Made by a program: the position numbers and the translations under genes. Source: Oscillospiraceae bacterium (GTDB lineage Bacteria; Bacillota; Clostridia; Oscillospirales; Oscillospiraceae). Taken from it: a DNA stretch of 34,750 nt. The notes below the pieces were generated by a model. The model did not search any database. It was not told the DNA's origin and saw nothing but the letters and a program-made list of their open reading frames with translations. The DNA lies in assembly GCA_022793095.1 (NCBI GenBank), contig JAAWCD010000073.1:1-34750 (forward strand). Reading direction: 5' to 3'. Of this stretch, positions 34,201 through 34,750 are shown one piece after another. Each line of letters starts with the position of its first letter. Position 1 is the first letter of the stretch.

Positions 34201-34360
34201 GGATGATAAGCGGCTGGCGTCGATTCCCATTCTGGCGATGACCGCCAACGCCTTTGAAGAGGACCGGCAGACTGCTCTGCTGTGCGGGATGAATGGACAT
34301 ATCGCAAAGCCGATTGATATCAAGGTTTTGTTTGACACAATGAAAGCGGTTTTGACCTGA
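31205..34360 (+). CDS. Soluble hybrid histidine kinase with two receiver domains
   Basis: The 1051-residue protein has no membrane segment. In order it has: a receiver-like N-terminal region (about 1-120) without the phosphorylation Asp; a PAS domain (about 130-255); a second PAS domain (about 258-375); a third PAS-like region (about 385-515); a dimerisation/phosphorylation domain with H550 in SHDIRTPMNAI; an ATPase domain with DTGIGM and GTGLGM; receiver 1 (D793 and D842, K893); and receiver 2 (D981 in LMDVQMP). It is expected to pass phosphate internally, but no separate phosphotransfer domain follows. AGGTGG lies 8 bases before the ATG. No partner regulator gene is adjacent, so its target is unknown. 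Confidence 0.93.
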   Translation: MYHCQIHFYLTGHHRGLLERIKEIPPLDHFTHEFSESSEPDPLLAGNADVIFAVLQGADAENIVGRLNMYRREESQLILLTDKEQLNTLFSVFSGVEDIWTLPMTEMELFFRFRKGQERFRQSRDFWQTNQYLEATINSIPSLIWYKDKNGIHEKVNDSFCKTVNKTKEQVQGQGHAYIWDVEHDDPACIESEREVMRRRETCVSEEIVQTRDGARLLTTYKSPLYDLDGSVMGTVGVGIDVTQERAYEQEIIRKNQTLEAIFTTMDCGVMCHTLDGRQILSVNRAALNILGYQSQEELTESGFHTVASSVLEEDKERLRDCILSLKTVGDSVSTEYRVRHKDGETLHVMGNIKLVEENGERFYQRFLLDCTAQKLREKEERLKQERRQMELIHALSIDYNLVCVFNLNTGTGSALRIGDKHGAMLSELFEGPLSFQTSMDQYIEEFVHPDDRELLRQAVSADNLREVLTEQNTHYVNYRNIVDGKLEYFQMKAVRAGVWNKHQSVVLGFRSVDAETRNEMEKKGLLEDALMQANRASRAKSVFLSNMSHDIRTPMNAIVGFTALAITHLDRKDQVEEYLKKIMASGNHLLSLINDILDMSRIESGKIHLEEALCSLPDILHGLRNIIQADIHAKQLELYIDMVDVLDEDIYCDKLRLNQVLLNLLSNAVKYTGAGGIVSVRITEKPGAPNGCANYEFSIKDTGIGMSKEFVDHIFEPFERERNSTISGIQGTGLGMAITKNIVDMMNGSIEVRSEQGVGTEFRVGFTFRLHAGPKAPQTIPELKNCRALVVDDDFNSCDSVSYMLQQIGLRAEWTLSGKEAVLRTRQAVMRNDNYSVYIIDWLLPDMNGIEVARRIRKEMGEEVPIIVLTAYDWSDIEEEAKEAGVTAFCSKPLFLSELRDCLRSVSVKGEPREEEEEITAVEFVTGRILLAEDNELNQEIAAAILEEAGFSIEIAANGQIAVEMLERSQPDYYQLVLMDVQMPVMDGYEATKKIRALDDKRLASIPILAMTANAFEEDRQTALLCGMNGHIAKPIDIKVLFDTMKAVLT

Positions 34361-34375
34361 CAACAGGCAAACGGC

Positions 34376-34405
34376 GAGGGCAGGCTTTGGAACAAGCCTG
34401 CCCTC
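34376..34405 (+). terminator. Intrinsic terminator of the hybrid kinase gene
   Basis: GAGGGCAGGCTT (34376-34387) pairs perfectly with AAGCCTGCCCTC (34394-34405), followed by TTATTTT. Confidence 0.88.
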
Positions 34406-34427
34406 TTATTTTCCGTCAAACTACATG

Positions 34428-34536
34428 TTTTCTACCGGTTTTCTACCAGAGGAATCCCCGGAATCCATTGGGGAACAATGGATTCCGGGTTCGTGATTTT
34501 CCACAAATTTTAAGTTTTTTCTACCAGCTTTCTACC
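34428..34536. repeat. Paired TTTTCTACC direct repeats around a hairpin
   Basis: TTTTCTACC occurs at 34428-34436 and 34439-34447 (11-base period) and again at 34517-34525, with TTTCTACC at 34529-34536. Between the pairs lies the perfect 13-bp hairpin CCGGAATCCATTG / CAATGGATTCCGG (34459-34489). One-turn spacing is typical of protein-binding sites. Confidence 0.6.
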
Positions 34537-34549
34537 AAACGCAACTTTC

Positions 34550-34582
34550 AAGGGACCAAACCTGCGGTTTGGTCCCTTTTTT
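34550..34582 (+). terminator. Orphan intrinsic terminator
   Basis: AAGGGACCAAACC (34550-34562) pairs with GGTTTGGTCCCTT (34566-34578), followed by TTTT. It is 145 bases beyond the kinase terminator with no gene between, and 114 bases before the next gene, so it could end a small RNA or act as an attenuator. Confidence 0.85.
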
Positions 34583-34696
34583 CGCTCGGTTTGATCGTTT
34601 TTCGGAGACTGTAAGGAGTGTTATACCGGCCTGAGAACCTTTTTTGGCCGGTTTTCCGCTCTTTTGCCGAAAAATATCGAAGGAGGAAACAAATCC

Positions 34697-34750
34697 ATGA
34701 GAAACCTCAAAAAGGTGCTCTCTCTGGTTCTGGCCCTTGCGATGGTCCTC
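34697..34750 (+). CDS. Start of a secreted protein (partial)
   Basis: Only 18 codons are in the window. They encode MRNLKKVLSLVLALAMVL, a basic start followed by a hydrophobic core, the look of a Sec signal peptide found on many S-layer-homology and cell-surface proteins of Oscillospiraceae. AGGAGG (34681-34686) lies 10 bases before the ATG. The mature protein cannot be identified from this fragment. Confidence 0.75.
   Translation, partial: MRNLKKVLSLVLALAMVL

Noticed and set aside
32180-34363. Open frame of 727 codons on the minus strand inside the hybrid kinase gene
   Set aside because: Antisense to a gene with clear kinase and receiver motifs; no family motif and no ribosome binding site of note.
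34387-34614. Possible small protein of 75 residues after the kinase
   Set aside because: It begins within the kinase terminator and passes through a second terminator; its sequence simply reflects the TTTTCTACC repeats.

Overview
The window looks like a chromosomal segment of a fairly GC-rich member of the Clostridia, most likely an Oscillospiraceae-type gut bacterium (Oscillibacter/Lawsonibacter/Flavonifractor-like). This rests on the gene content: strong AGGAGG-type ribosome binding sites, Pro/Thr-linked lipoproteins, zinc-ribbon/YARHG proteins, a TRAP transporter, a molybdenum hydroxylase, and a final gene that begins with an S-layer-type signal peptide. No phylogenetic marker gene is present, so the assignment is an inference. 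I see no rRNA, tRNA, CRISPR array, transposase, integrase or phage gene.

Layout. 1-3436: a tandem palindromic repeat, two zinc-ribbon proteins and a lipoprotein cell-wall amidase. 3437-12824: a complete arginine biosynthesis cluster, argG-argH-(lipoprotein)-argC-argJ-argB-argD-argF, all on the plus strand. It is preceded by a consensus promoter with two ARG-box-like operators and closed by a strong intrinsic terminator. ArgJ makes the acetyl cycle self-contained, so glutamate can be taken to arginine given carbamoyl phosphate from elsewhere. 12825-13994: a gamma-glutamyl-ligase-like gene between two hairpin-rich repeat regions. 13995-18419: a TRAP transporter operon in the order M-P-Q, divergent from a LysR regulator. 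18480-26433: a chemosensory/signalling block with a FapA-CheX-CheY operon (minus), a solute-binding lipoprotein plus membrane chemoreceptor operon (plus), and a FIST sensor plus soluble chemoreceptor operon (minus). Each has its own near-consensus sigma-A promoter with a 17-bp spacer. 26451-30894: a MocA-like cytidylyltransferase divergent from a three-subunit molybdenum hydroxylase (FAD, 2Fe-2S, Mo subunits). 30895-34405: an orphan soluble hybrid histidine kinase with two receiver domains. 34406-34750: a structured intergenic region with direct repeats and an unassigned terminator, then the start of a secreted protein that runs off the window.

The most unusual items are: (1) a dispersed family of symmetrical hairpin repeats, with a shared 15-16-nt arm related to CAGTTTAAAGTTCTTT, that sits in four of the arg operon gaps, between the hydroxylase subunit genes and in tandem at the window start; (2) three small signalling operons that pair sensors with chemotaxis output parts but contain no CheA, CheW, CheR or CheB; (3) a repeat copy that supplies the stop codon of the 2Fe-2S subunit gene; and (4) an orphan terminator downstream of paired TTTTCTACC repeats that may end a small RNA or a leader. 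All functional statements come from reading motifs; no database search was possible.
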